From contig JAALGZ010000004.1 of NCBI GenBank assembly GCA_015227615.1, positions 62,001-126,000 on the forward strand: a stretch of 64,000 nucleotides of DNA, read 5' to 3'. Each line of letters opens with the position of its first letter. Position 1 is the first letter of the stretch. Below the pieces are notes generated by a model, which saw nothing but the letters and a program-made list of their open reading frames with translations, was not told the origin of the DNA and did no database searches. Source of the DNA: Labyrinthula sp. Ha (lineage: Eukaryota > Sar > Bigyra > Labyrinthulida > Labyrinthulaceae). The position numbers and the translations under genes were made by a program. This document shows, in pieces, positions 1-12,097 of the stretch.

Positions 1-2930
1 ATTTACAATCCTAACTCTATTAATTTTAACTAGAAACGCACTTGACTAGGGGTGTTAAAGTACGAGAACGTAAAAATATCGAGAGCGTTGTCTTACTTAG
101 ATCAACAGCTTTAAACTCAACCAAGAATGCAATCGATGTGTTACACTCAAGATTTATTTACCTCCAAATCCTAATGATAAATTATTGCTAAGTTTCTATG
201 TGCTATTCCCTGTGGAAATATCTGTGTCATACCGGAAGAACAGGTTAACATTCATAACATTGAAGTCGACATATTTCCATGACTATGTTGTTGAGCAGAA
301 CTGTTAATATAATTGCTCTATTTTGCTTAGATCACAGTTGTCCTCGCTTAACTAAGAAATTTTAAGCCTTATATATTGTATTTACCTGATCACCCCCAAA
401 ATGAATCTAGATATGTTCTATAGCCAATGTTCCGAATAATCTTTGAAATTTCATAATGACATCGCCACACCAATAACACTATCTCTTACCAATGTATAGT
501 TCCGTTGAGATCTAAGTAGACATACAAAGTATATTTTGCCTTGAATCGGAACCTTGTTTTAGTAAGTAGAAAAATGGCTTAAGAAAATATTTGTCAGCTA
601 AAAATGGTCTTCCGTTGGAGCTGTTAGGAAAATATATTCATCAATACATTTTTATAATACATATTCTCTGCTAAAATGATTATAGACAAACCTCTCTCGG
701 AATAATGTAATTTAGAACACGAAAATTCCCAGGTAGTGGATAAAAACTGTAGCGAATTTTTGCTCGCTTAATATTATTTTGGGAAAATATTCTTAGGCAA
801 GGAATATTTTTCTTGAGCAGAAATTTTATTTTTCATACCCATTTAATGACATAAGTCAGTCCGATATTTGAACTTGCTTATTTTCCTTGCTCACTACTTG
901 ACTATTGGGTAACGATGATTTAATTTGGAACTTGAAAATCCATTGTTACTTGAGCTGCGCTACAATTGATTGAGGTCAAAAAGTTTCGTATTAGCGATGG
1001 CTTAAGAGCTGGAACATGAAAGATATTTAATTCTATATGACGATGTCTTACTTTAATTCACATGTCTTGACTTCAACTTCATGGAACAAGGATAACTAAG
1101 ACGGTTTGATCATATTAAACAAGTACTAGTTTCTCGGAGATTTTGATAACACAAGTAGGTAGAATCCCTTTTGGAAAACCCAAGTAACAACCTATCAAAA
1201 AATTAATTATTATTTAGGTAAATTAAGAAGCACTGGTATCCAATTTGAGCTAAAACTGAAATTTTTTAAAGATAGTTGTATATTTAGAGTTTGGAATTAA
1301 TAGAAAATAAGAACTTAACTTTATATTTAGCGAAGAAAACAAAATATTACTTTATCCATCATTAATGATAAAATCACTAAAAAAGGAAAACAAATCATTG
1401 GTACAATATTTATAGCTATATTTGAGATATTACTGAGATAATTGTTTTCTTTGACTCCTAACTTTCACGTGTTATAATGAATGATACTGCGTAATGTAAG
1501 AAGTGTGGTGGTTATAGATGCAATCATCATTGTGCAACAGTTGGATTCTCTGCGAATGTCAATAAGGTGTTTCCTGTGTACGATATGTAATTTCAAGGAC
1601 TTTCGGTGATCTATACCTGTGTTCAGAGGGTAAATTGGTGAACAAAGCGTCCACAACCCTTGGGTATGACCAAAAGGCAGGGTGCTTTGAACATGGATTA
1701 GCTGGACTTTACATTTATATAGGGAAGAACTTTTACCCTGGTAGATATGTCGAGTGCTTTATTAACTTAAAGCATCTTAGCAAGAGGTATGCAACATGAT
1801 ACATAGTCTTTCTACTTTTCTTCTAAAGCACTAACCAGAAATGGCTACTTACATGTACTTTATCATGTATACTGTAAATAATGTTTTTCGCAAACAACAA
1901 CCACAATTAAGATAACCAGTTAGCCAGTTAAGTTACGATTATAAAATTTTAAGGCAAAATTAAAGAAAAATTTGCTGATATTGCGTTAATTTATTTAGTT
2001 AGCCCTTTCTTAATCCCTGGGGAACTTACTCCGTCAATATTGCAACGAATGTTTACCTTCTCTATTCAAATCAGCATAAATTAATTACTAATCTGGATCC
2101 AGGGTCTGGATAACCTATGATCTATTAAAACCACACCTTATTCTACTCATTATATGATATTCTCGCTTAACACTAAGAGAAGAATCGGAATGTTGAAATA
2201 GGGAGGTGCACTAAGAGTAAGTTCTTCTTTAACATTACCCAGAATCTCAAAATCAGGAATGAGACCGTAGTTCAGCGCTAGGTTTAATCGATTATGCATA
2301 TTTTTGGGAATCTTTTCCGCTCAGGAGTTTTGTAGTGAAATTTTGGTAACCCAGAACAGGGCCATGATATACCAAACTCTTTTAAGCTTACAGTAAAGTG
2401 ATACCTTGGGGTCTTAAAAAATATACTTGTTGTTCATCGTTTTTATTGTCAACTACAGAATTTACCATTCAATTTAAGGGCCTTGTTTGGCAAAACTATC
2501 TCACGTGTAAATCATGGGCAATTTGCATTATTTCCCTGATATTACTCCAGTATATAATTCCCATAATATCTATAGAGCACAGTTTTCACAAAAACAATGG
2601 TTCCAAAGACAACAACATTCAAAAGGATATTTACGCTGAAACATAAGAAATAAGAATACAAATATGATTAGAAACATTTTTTTTGGAGCATAATCTTAAA
2701 TAAATAATATATCATCCCAGATGAGATCGTGTTTTTTCGTGCGTGCAAGTACACACGGAAACTGATTGGCTGAATGAAAAAAACTGGCCAACTTAGCTTA
2801 TATAAACTTTATTCTTTGACAAATTTTTAAAGTAGCAGAGCGCAGAAAAGGAATGATAAAATAGTTAAATACTAGGTTTGGAATTCCGCAAACCAACGTC
2901 TGAAAGAATAGGAAAAAGGGTATTAATCTT

Positions 2931-3188
2931 TTGGCAGGAACATTGTTGTGCTTTCTCAATACAGCATTGAGGAAATTGGATGCTCAGAGTGATTTATACA
3001 GAGTTAAAAAGATTGTGGGAAATAATTTGGTTGAGATTAAAAATTCAAATTTTGAAAAGAGGCTAACTTCTTCACCTCGTACTCTGATTGATATTTTATC
3101 AGAACTAGATGGGAAGGTGTTTTACAGTTGCTTCATTCTGAAGCTTTGCTATGGTTTGATTAGTCATAGGAGTAGCCGCTCACTGTAA
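2931..3188 (+). CDS. Possible small protein or last exon (weak)
   Basis: An open frame of 85 codons reads a mostly hydrophilic stretch (…LDAQSDLYRVKKIVGNN…) and ends in TAA. Its first codon is TTG and it contains no in-frame ATG near the front, so it would have to be a downstream exon. A polypyrimidine-like run ending in CAG at about 2928-2938 could be a 3' splice site, and a TATA-like TATATAAACTTT sequence lies about 125 bp upstream. I do not recognise the protein. A frame of this length can occur by chance in DNA of this composition. Confidence 0.15.
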   Translation: MAGTLLCFLNTALRKLDAQSDLYRVKKIVGNNLVEIKNSNFEKRLTSSPRTLIDILSELDGKVFYSCFILKLCYGLISHRSSRSL

Positions 3189-3639
3189 ATCTTTTAACCT
3201 AAGCTAGGTATGAAGTTAATGCTTACGTAGCTGCAAGATCAATACGAAGCTTCCAAAAACCAAATATAAGTCAAATCCCCATCCCTATTTGTTTCATATA
3301 GAAATCCTTCTTCTTCAACCTTTTTTTACATATAAAACCCTCTTTTTTTCTTGACTTAAACAAAATTAATTTAGCGTTTCCAACTCTTCTCTTGAACTCC
3401 AGATTCTTGAACCCAAATCTAAAAAATAATAAAATAGGAAGATATCTTACCATCATAGAAGGGAGCCTCTAATGCTCTCCGCGTCTTCATAAAAGCCCTT
3501 CTGGAGGCAACAAGCATTCTATCACTTTCTTGGATAATTTTATTCAGATGGCTTGACGTTTTTTTCATTTTTGGTACTTGAAAGTTTTTCCAATAGAATG
3601 CCGTGTATATTTCATACTTGCATCAAGCAGGTAGGGGTA

Positions 3640-3870
3640 CTGAATGAGGGAAATTCCTCATAGAGGGAATGATGTTCCTCAGACTCAAATTCACTCAAAG
3701 CAAGTTTTCGGAGTTTTGAGGATCCTTAATATTTTAGTCAATTCCTTAGTAATCCTCAGTCAATTCCTTAATGAGATACTCATTCCTCACTCAGAGTGGT
3801 ATTGAGACGCACTCAGACTCACTCACTCGCTGAAAAACTTCTTCCATGACCTGAATGGGTTCTCATTGAG
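3640..3870. repeat. CTCA/TGAG-rich patch with short repeats
   Basis: The patch is dense in CCTCA, ACTCA and their complements. AGTCAATTCCTTA occurs twice, at 3736-3748 and 3758-3770, spaced 22 bp apart. TGAGG and CCTCA at 3645-3660 form a small inverted repeat around GAAATT. GAATGAG (3642-3648) and CTCATTC (3779-3785) form a larger one. The patch codes for nothing I can see. Confidence 0.5.
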
Positions 3871-4719
3871 AAACCAGTTACCACTCATAGTAAAGAAATC
3901 TAAATCGCTCCTCAGAAGGCAAAATTACTTTATATTGCTCCATGTTTTAACAAACAAAAATATTTTAGTTCCAATGAAGAAGAAAAAAAGAAACAATATC
4001 CTCCAGAAACACTGCTTGCCATTTTGTTTTTTGTCACTACCTGTTTTCTATTTGTTTTATTTTTCAAGAACAATATAATGTTGCTCGAAAAACATTTGGT
4101 ATAAAAAAAGTTACTTCATATTATTTTCCAATACAAGCAGATGGTTCTCAAAATATAAGACATTATTTCATAAGAGAATATAAATAGATATATTAATCTG
4201 TATATAGAGTTTAAAAGTAGAAAGCTATTTATACAATATATCCTAGATTCCCTATATGTTTTCTCTACAAATTACATCCTGTGCCTGTTTTCAAGTTTTG
4301 ACTACTTTTTTTTGAGATTCCCGTTCTTATTTTCATTGCTTCTTGTATAGCTATAAATTAGATTAATTAAATAGAAAATCTTAGTCTTATACATGCATTT
4401 GCTAGTGTTGGGAATAACTTGGAGGAAAATTTACTAAAGGCAATAGTATTTACCTCGGGTCTTCTCACTATGTACCTGGCTGTTTTTTTGAAATTAGCTT
4501 TCTTTTAGGTATAGCAGATTGAAATGCGACCTCAGTGACTCAGAAGACGAATCTATCTTCATAGAGTCTTTAGTGCTAAAAGCATTTCCCTTGAGAAGCG
4601 AAAACGACAAGAATTAAAATAAGTTCTTTACAAGCTAATCCACTAAATATGTTCAAATATAATTCAGGGATATAATGGAGATATTTGGCGATAATGTTCA
4701 GTTAAAGCGACAACAAAAG

Positions 4720-5987
4720 TTAGGCAAAGTATTGAAACCTTGGGTGGAACCTAGAAATCTCCCTGTAAACTTCATCTTGAAGCATCTCCTTTGTCAACTC
4801 TTCTTCTTTTATCACATCAATCCAAAGCTCTTTATATAACACAGCTTTGTTATGCGCTTCAAAAACTGGCTCATCTTCTTCCAAATGTAAATCAGCAAGA
4901 AAAGGATGTTCAAGTGCATCTTTCGCACTGATTCTACTTCGTGGGTTTACAACAAGCATCTTATTCAACAGATCCAAACCTAAACTGGAACATCCTTCCA
5001 CAAAATCTGCAAAATCTCGCGGTGAATCATACTTCAAACCCTTCATGAACTTTTTTCCTCTTTCTGAAGTCACAAAATCAAGATCTTCAACAGATTGCTC
5101 GCCAAGAATTGAAACAATGAGCCTGAGCTGTCCAAGATAATCATCACCAGGAAATAATGGTTTCTTTAGAACTATTTCTGAAAATATACATCCAACTCCC
5201 CAAAGATCGAGTTCAAAATCATACCTCTTGCAGCTTAGCATTACCTCAGGAGCTCTATACCACCTTGTGACTACATACTCTGTCAGAGAATTTCCTACAT
5301 CTCCATAATCATCCGTAAAAATGAGATCAGCACTTCGAGGAGAGAGATTATCGGGTAAGCTGATCTGATACTCACTGCATGATTTCAACCTAGCTAAGCC
5401 AAAGTCGCAAATCTTTAAGTCGCAATTTGCATTTACGAGTAAGTTTGAAGGTTTTAGATCTCGATGAATAATTCCTGCGGAATGTAAATATTTCAAACCT
5501 CGAAGTGTTTGATATATAAAGTATTGAATGTGTTCCACAGAAAGCGTTTGGTAAGAATAAATAACTTTGTGAAGATCTGTATCCATCAGGTCAATTGCAA
5601 AATAAATATCCTCAATTCTGGTGTACGTCTGAGAGGGCGCCAAAACATCTCTCAGTCCAATAATATTTTCATGAGAAAGCATTCTAAGCATTTTAATTTC
5701 TCTTACTATTCGCTTGGCATCCACTAAATCCTCAAACGCTCTTGGGATCTTCTTAATTGCAACTTGATTTCGAGTTTGTTCATCATTTGCTGCTACCACG
5801 ACTCCATATGCACCGGTTCCAAGCGTTTTCTTATATCTATACCGACGATTTACTTCAAATGTAGTCGAAGCCGCCACAAATTTATGAAACTTTCCCTATA
5901 TCTTTAATATACCTTCAGAAAAAATACCTGCACTTGATATTTTATAGGCGAGTTATCTGTTTTCATCACACAGTCATTTTTATCCAT
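4720..5987 (-). CDS. ERK-type MAP kinase (TEY activation loop), two exons
   Basis: This is a CMGC Ser/Thr kinase of the MAP kinase family. It would phosphorylate Ser/Thr-Pro sites after activation by a MEK. Exon 1 is 5928-5987 and exon 2 is 4720-5895, separated by a 32-nt GT..AG intron. The joined frame gives 411 residues and supplies the ATG that the long frame lacks, since that frame runs back only to a TAG inside the intron. Visible motifs in this numbering are the Gly-rich loop GTGAYGVV (about 46), the VAIKK lysine (68), HRDLKPSN (164), DFG (184), the dual-phosphorylation TEY (225) followed by VVTRWYRAPE, and a DLWGVGC helix. DFG and TEY are separated by roughly 20 more residues than in ERK2, so the activation loop is longer than usual. 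A TTTTGGGAAATT element lies about 175 bp upstream of the ATG. Family assignment is certain; the exact ERK subclass is not. Confidence 0.93.
5896..5927 (-). other. Mini-intron (32 nt) in MAP kinase gene
   Basis: It starts GTATTT and ends GATATAG, in phase 0. Removing it joins an ATG-started 20-codon exon (MDKNDCVMKT…YQVQ) to the kinase frame at GKFHKFV. The residues around the join resemble the conserved pre-kinase segment of ERKs. Confidence 0.8.
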
Positions 5988-8900
5988 TCCTTCTTCACAA
6001 AATAACATATTTAAGTATTATCTTAAGCTTTCAATTTTTTTTCCTTTGCGGTTTCGTTTTGCTTCTTAAACGGATAGAACAGTATCTTTTCGTTCACATA
6101 CCATGGTTTTTAAACGTTAAGTGGGTAGAGTTGGCTGTTTAGGACAATTCTGCTACTCATAATTTTGGGAAATTCGGGTGTTACCATAAAAGTATGTTGG
6201 AAAATGTTACTAAATTGAACCGTTTGGTATCTTAAAAACGATAAAGGGAAAAAACAATGTAAAAACTAAAATAAACTAGGAGATAGAGAGAGAAGGGTCT
6301 CAAAAAGGAATCGATCAGAGAAAAAGGATCCAGTTTTCATTCTTTGATGTACTTGCTCTTCTCCGTGTCTTAGATTGCCAAAAAGGAAAAAAAATATCTC
6401 AATAGACGGGTATTTTGATAATAGTTACTTATAGAGCAAACAAGTGTAATACTTAATAGAAAGAAGAAATAACATAATCATCCTGAATCATAATAATAAT
6501 CCCTTTCTGATTATGATTTGCCTTTGGATAACACTATCTTGTGTGACTCTAGGCCTGTAGCCAATCACCAGGATTTGTTGAAACAAGCCCTACTCAAAAT
6601 TTATCAATTTTAGAAAATAAGATACATATAATTGTGCAGATGGCCTTTGTTTGCACATGTATTCAACTGTTTGCCTTTAATCTCTCTATACGAACTAACT
6701 CTCAAAAGAAAATATTGTAATGGTTGTGAACTATTCTTGAATAAGAATATAGTCTATCAAAATTAACACCCTAGTAAGATATGATTTACGTGATGAACAT
6801 TTTATATCTTCTATAATCATTTTCCGTAGTTGCAGTATGCTTGATAATCGTTTCATCATTATGCTTAGTTCTTCTAGTTATTGGTTATTCGTTAAACCAT
6901 ATCTCAAGAACATGAAAAGTATCCTCATGGGCCGCAGCTTTGAGCTCAAAATAGTTCAGATTACCTTCCTATATGCTACAAACTAATAAACAAGTTAATA
7001 TACTTCTTTTTTTAAGGACATAAAGGCTTTACCATACATTTTACAAGAATAGATTTCTATCATTATGCTCAAACAAGGAAAAGAGAACAATTTCTGTTCT
7101 TCACAAATTATTTCCTCTTTAATATATATTAAATAACCTTTTTTCTAAAGATGCTGGTGTAAAATAAATCCAAAAACTAATATCTGTGCCTATTGTTAAC
7201 ATTCAGTAGCCTGAGTTGTCAGAAGTTGCGTTCAAAGTTCATTCTAGACCGGGTACGTTATCGCAGTAGCAGTGCAACACAAGTTGTCTTAAAAGAAAAG
7301 CCCAGGGGATTATCGAGCATAAATATTACAGTTATTAGTAAAGTGAACAAACATTAGCTGTGATCTAAGTTTATTTTCTTCGTCATTTTTATGCAGATAA
7401 TAGCAATAATTAGAATAGGAAATAGTACATAGAAAGTAGAAGTTTGCTATTGAAAACTTAGGTTCTAGTATATTCGAAGGATTAAACCTTTGTTGCCTTT
7501 CTATCGAAAGGTATCAAGCTAAAAGTACATGAAATCTATCTGGTTATCGTTGAACTATAAAGCTAATAACTATAATAATTTATTTTCAATCCTTTTGCAA
7601 TTAGAATGTCCAACCAAGGTATTCCATGAGTCCTGTGTTGATATAACCTGCTGAAAACTCAAGTGTTTGGTCGATATTATCTCTGAGAAAGATGTTAGAT
7701 ATTTAAAGTTTAGAAAATATTGGGATTAATGGAATGTGTAACTGTTTTATCTTAACAGAAAAAATATATAAGCTAACTTAATGCCGCAATATGTTTCAAC
7801 TATATGTGAAAGTGCTCTTGTATATTATCGTTGCTGCAAGTGAATATGCGGTAAACATTATGAACCAGCAGTGAAATTTGAGATCTTATTAAGTCATTGA
7901 CTTGAGCAACATAATTTGAGCAAAGAATTTTCTTTGTAATATATTCTGAATTGGTTGGTTTTATTACTTCTATCACGAAACTTGACATTGAAATTTATCG
8001 TTGCTTAATTGCTAAATTGTTAAAGCAGATATTTCTCAGAAGGTATAAACAGTTCATAGATCTTATTGCAGCTGAACCAGCAAAATAGCGGAAACATTGT
8101 CAACACCAAAATTTGAGAATTAAATGGTCGTCAACGTAAGCACATTTTTAAGCAGGGGTCCAAGTCATTCGCAATAAGATATATCTCTGACTTGGCAAAA
8201 CTTACAAGAGTAGAAAACTTCTGTTTTCACACCTTTTAGATTTAGGGGAACAGACAAAGGTTTATATATTTGTACTAAGCCGGCAGGAGTAAAGCACTAA
8301 GGAATATAGTAGGTCAAAGATTGGATATGAATTAATACAGTCAAAAACAATATCTTGATTTTTACGTGTTATGGTTAAATCGTATATATTTAGGTTTAAA
8401 CATTGACCGATCTGATTCAGCGAAAATTATATATGACAATTTCTTAACCTTTATCTGACACTTATATATTTCTAAGCTACTTCTAAGCGAACAAATTTTG
8501 TACAGAAAAGGATAAGTTGTGTCTATTTCCTTAAGTTTATGAAATATCACCATCGTGTTAGCCGTAGTGCTGCAGTTAGGGGGACCTGTTTATTTAAGAA
8601 AACCCTTGAGGAGAATTATAATAGCTTTTCATAATATCGATACACTCTCTTTAAAAACTTTTTGAAATTATCTTGCACGCTTTTTTTCATAGGCACTATA
8701 TCATTAAGAATAATCTAAGCCATAAAGGATCTTTGATAAAGAATTAGAGTTTCAATAGTAGAAGTACGAAATCACAACAGCATCTCTTAAAGGAAAAATT
8801 AAATAATATTAGTTGCCTGGTTACAGAAGTTAGTTATAAAGCCATGAATGATAAGTCTTGGGCGAAGTGTAATGCAGAAGTTCTAACAAACAAGTTTTGA

Positions 8901-10090
8901 TACATAATAATGACCGAATCTATATTCATGGCAAAGCACAGTTAATATAATAAAATAAGAAGCCTATGTATTTGAAGAGGTCTTATACAACATGAGATTG
9001 CCAAGATCCTTTGTTTGATTTGACTAGTACAGTAATCATGCCGTGGCTTCAACAGATTCTAATGCACTGGTCGCTCGTTGCGAGAACGACATACTTTGGG
9101 TCACAAAAGGAATAGATGGGGAATCTGTAATCTTAATATCGTCGCAAAGATTTATGTTTGATAAAGAATTGGATTGTGTTAGGCTTAACACCAAAGGAAA
9201 TACAGATGGTATTTATTGTTGAATAATATTGACTGCAGTTAAAGAAGTACACGCATGTGGAACAACAGATCTTGCATAGTGGAAGGAGCACCTCACTTAT
9301 TACTCGATGCAGTAAGACGTATACTTGCTCATTCACTAATCCATCAGTATCAAGAACAGATTATGAAGTCAATTATCAGTTACAAAGACCTGTGAACGCG
9401 ACTTCTCTTCAAAACCAAAGAAAGTACAGTCGGTATGAGTTCGCTTAGGAAAAGAGATTAAATCGATGCGAAACATGTATTTACTTTTAAGTAATAAACT
9501 AAGTAATTCTTTAAATATTTTTTTGTTTAGTTTGAAATATTTTTTTTTGTTCTGAATTTAAATAGTTTTGCAGTTTCGGAAATTATAAAATATATTTTAC
9601 ACTCTTTAAATACAAAAAATGAAACGCATGAGCACGCTCTTTGGGTCCGTTAATTCTATAACTTAAGCAAACATTGAATTGAGGATTACAACACACCGTT
9701 ACATACTGGTAATGTACTTGCGTGATTTATAACTAGAAGATCAAACGTTAAGTAGTATTAACGGTAGAAATCTCCAATAAGAAATTAAAAGTATATTGGG
9801 AAGGACATAGAGTTGTCAGTAGAACAGGGATTAATAATATTCGATATGAAATATGATTTAAATGCTTGAGCAGAAACCATTAACAAATAATTTATATTCA
9901 AAAATTTAAAGAAATAGATTTTTGTTAGTAGTACAGAAGAATCAGTTGTGGACACTCAGTAAATAAAGTTGTTGAAAACGATTAATACTCTTATAGAAGA
10001 ATAGTGAAGAAGAAAAAGTTTGATCCAATCAATACACAAAAAAAACATATAATTTTCTTTAAACTTCAGAAATTTCTTCAGAAGAATAAA
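5988..10090. other. Gene-free stretch with one promoter-like motif
   Basis: Apart from the element at 6163-6174 attributed to the MAP kinase promoter, I see only short random-looking frames here. No tRNA, repeat family or recognisable domain was found by eye. Confidence 0.5.
6163..6174 (+). promoter_or_regulatory. TTTTGGGMAATT element upstream of MAP kinase
   Basis: TTTTGGGAAATT lies 175 bp upstream of the MAP kinase ATG, on the strand opposite the gene. It belongs to the recurring motif set described in the findings. Confidence 0.45.
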
Positions 10091-11083
10091 ATGCAAGTAT
10101 CAAAAGTTGAGTCAAAAAATTTCTTTTCATACAATAATTTAACACAAGTAAGTCTATTGGAGAATAGATTCAAGAAAATAAAGCTTGACAAGAAAGAAAA
10201 GTGCAGTGTATTTCTTTTATTCAACAAAGATTTGACAGATGTTGTAGTTCGTCTTCAACAAGAAGATTTAAAGTTTGATATTCGGGATCACAAAAAATAT
10301 GTTGTAGATTTCTGTGAAAGTACACAAAGTCTTCTTTATCTCTGGAATACTCCATGTACAACAAAAGAACAGATTTATAAACTTTTTGAAGTATTCAAGC
10401 AAGAAAAATCAGCAGGAACTAGTTTTTGCTCTACTGAGTTAGTTAATTTATTCAAAACTATTAAAATAATGGTGGATTCACTGAAACAAGTTGCAATTGT
10501 CACAAAAATAGTTTTCTCTTCAGTTGTTTGGAGAAAAAATAAACAAGAATATATATTGTTCAAAAATTTTTTGCTTTCAGTATCAAGTGAGTATAAAATT
10601 GTATTTTATTATCCATGGGATATTTTTAAGCGTGGTATTGATAATTTAGCAACTGAGATGCAAAAAATACATATTTTGAATAGTTGTTCTGATGTTATTT
10701 TTCCGAAGGGATTAATTTATGAAAACAGTGAAATATTTTCATATCCAAAAGGATTTTCTTTATTTAGGAAAAGTCTTTTTAGTTTAAGAGCTTGCAAAGA
10801 AATTAGAATTTATTTAAACTTTTGTAAAAGAAAAGCTAATTGTCAAAAAATTTGTTCACTTATTTTAAATATGGTTTCTTTGGGATTAGGAAAAAAATTA
10901 AAAGTATTTGGAGCATATTATAGATTTAATACACTTTCTGACTTTTATGTAGTGAGTAAGTTGGTTTTGAATGTAGGAAAGAGTTTTGAAGGATTTGAAG
11001 ACTGCGAAGATCAGTTTGAAGATAATAAGAAATTAAGAAAACACTTTTTGAATTTGGTCAAAGAGAAATCAAGAAAGGATTAA
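10091..11083 (+). CDS. Orphan protein, family A (intact member)
   Basis: A 330-residue protein of no family I recognise. The frame is open further 5' (from 9986) but has no ATG before 10091. The protein is Lys-, Phe- and Ser-rich, has no clear signal peptide or strong membrane helix, and ends in an acidic then basic tail (…FEDCEDQFEDNKK…KSRKD). The codons are noticeably more AT-rich than those of the housekeeping genes here. A degraded relative lies at 47957-48831. The two align nearly colinearly, from KLDKKEKCSVFLLF here against NIDKKKNYCVFLFL there, to PKGFSLFRKSLFSL against PEGYYLFRKSLLNL. That conservation suggests a true protein-coding multigene family. No function can be inferred. Confidence 0.8.
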   Translation: MQVSKVESKNFFSYNNLTQVSLLENRFKKIKLDKKEKCSVFLLFNKDLTDVVVRLQQEDLKFDIRDHKKYVVDFCESTQSLLYLWNTPCTTKEQIYKLFEVFKQEKSAGTSFCSTELVNLFKTIKIMVDSLKQVAIVTKIVFSSVVWRKNKQEYILFKNFLLSVSSEYKIVFYYPWDIFKRGIDNLATEMQKIHILNSCSDVIFPKGLIYENSEIFSYPKGFSLFRKSLFSLRACKEIRIYLNFCKRKANCQKICSLILNMVSLGLGKKLKVFGAYYRFNTLSDFYVVSKLVLNVGKSFEGFEDCEDQFEDNKKLRKHFLNLVKEKSRKD

Positions 11084-12097
11084 GTTATTATTGTTTTTTT
11101 TAACGTAAGCTGTTTAGTTTTAATGTGGATTTTTTTGTTAGAAATATATTCCTACTATTTATTCTTAACTAGATTTATTATTCTCTATTTATTTTTGTAT
11201 TTGATACCCCTTTGAATATCAAACAAAAAACAACTCTTTTCTAAGCAAAACTGGGTTCTCATATTGGGTAGAATACAAACTGAAAATATGTGATATATCC
11301 ACCCTTTGGGTTGGATATGCTGGGCTGATAACTTGTGGAAAAAAAATATTCTGTTCCCTATATTCTATTACTAAATTCAACGAGAATAAATATAAAAACA
11401 TATGTCTTTTAGATACCTGAGATAGTGCAAAATATATCTTCTTCAGAACTTTGTTTTTAATATGGAAAAAACTCTGGTGAAAACGCGATTCATATTCTCA
11501 ATAATTTATGGGAATCAAAAGGATCTTAAAACGAATAACACTTTAAGGTATAGTATCAAATTAGAGAAGCATTTATCAAAACTCTGTAATCGACCTTTTG
11601 GTGAACTTTAAAACAGATTTCAATAAAAGTTGGTGATCAAGGAAATCCCGTGGCATTGCACCAAAAATCTCGGTGTTTTTGCCAAAATAGAAACTATATT
11701 TCAAAACTGATCTTCTATATGTCTTGGTTGAGAAATATAACATATTTTCTAAGCTTTAGATTTGTGATTCTCATCAGCTGGGTGATTAAGAAAGCCTTCT
11801 TTAAATGTTTAACCTTTGGCAATATAGTGCGACAAAGTCTCAATTTCAATTCTTTCTTCTTCGAATAATACTTTTACAAATTATTCCCTGAGAACTTCAA
11901 ATTTCATAGTATGATTTCTGGTTTAATTCTCGCTCAAGGCAAAATATAACTGCGTTCTCTTCTAGGTATCCTTTAGTGAAGTAGTTCTGCCTAATGAAGT
12001 AGGTGAACAACAAATGTGATTATTTTATCACCACAACAAATTTTAACTTATTAAATCAAACAAATTAAAACCCATTTTCCTTGACTTTATGCATATT
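11084..12097. other. Gene-free stretch
   Basis: About 1 kb between orphan A and the START gene. It contains only short frames without convincing starts. Nothing was recognised. Confidence 0.5.

Larger units (their letters stand above)
1..4719. other. Gene-poor stretch, no supported gene
   Basis: All reading frames here are short and resemble nothing I recognise. The only frame with a protein-like composition is the weak candidate at 2931-3188, listed separately. A CTCA-rich patch with short repeats lies at about 3640-3870 and is also listed separately. By eye I found no tRNA, rRNA or transposase-like sequence. Confidence 0.5.
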
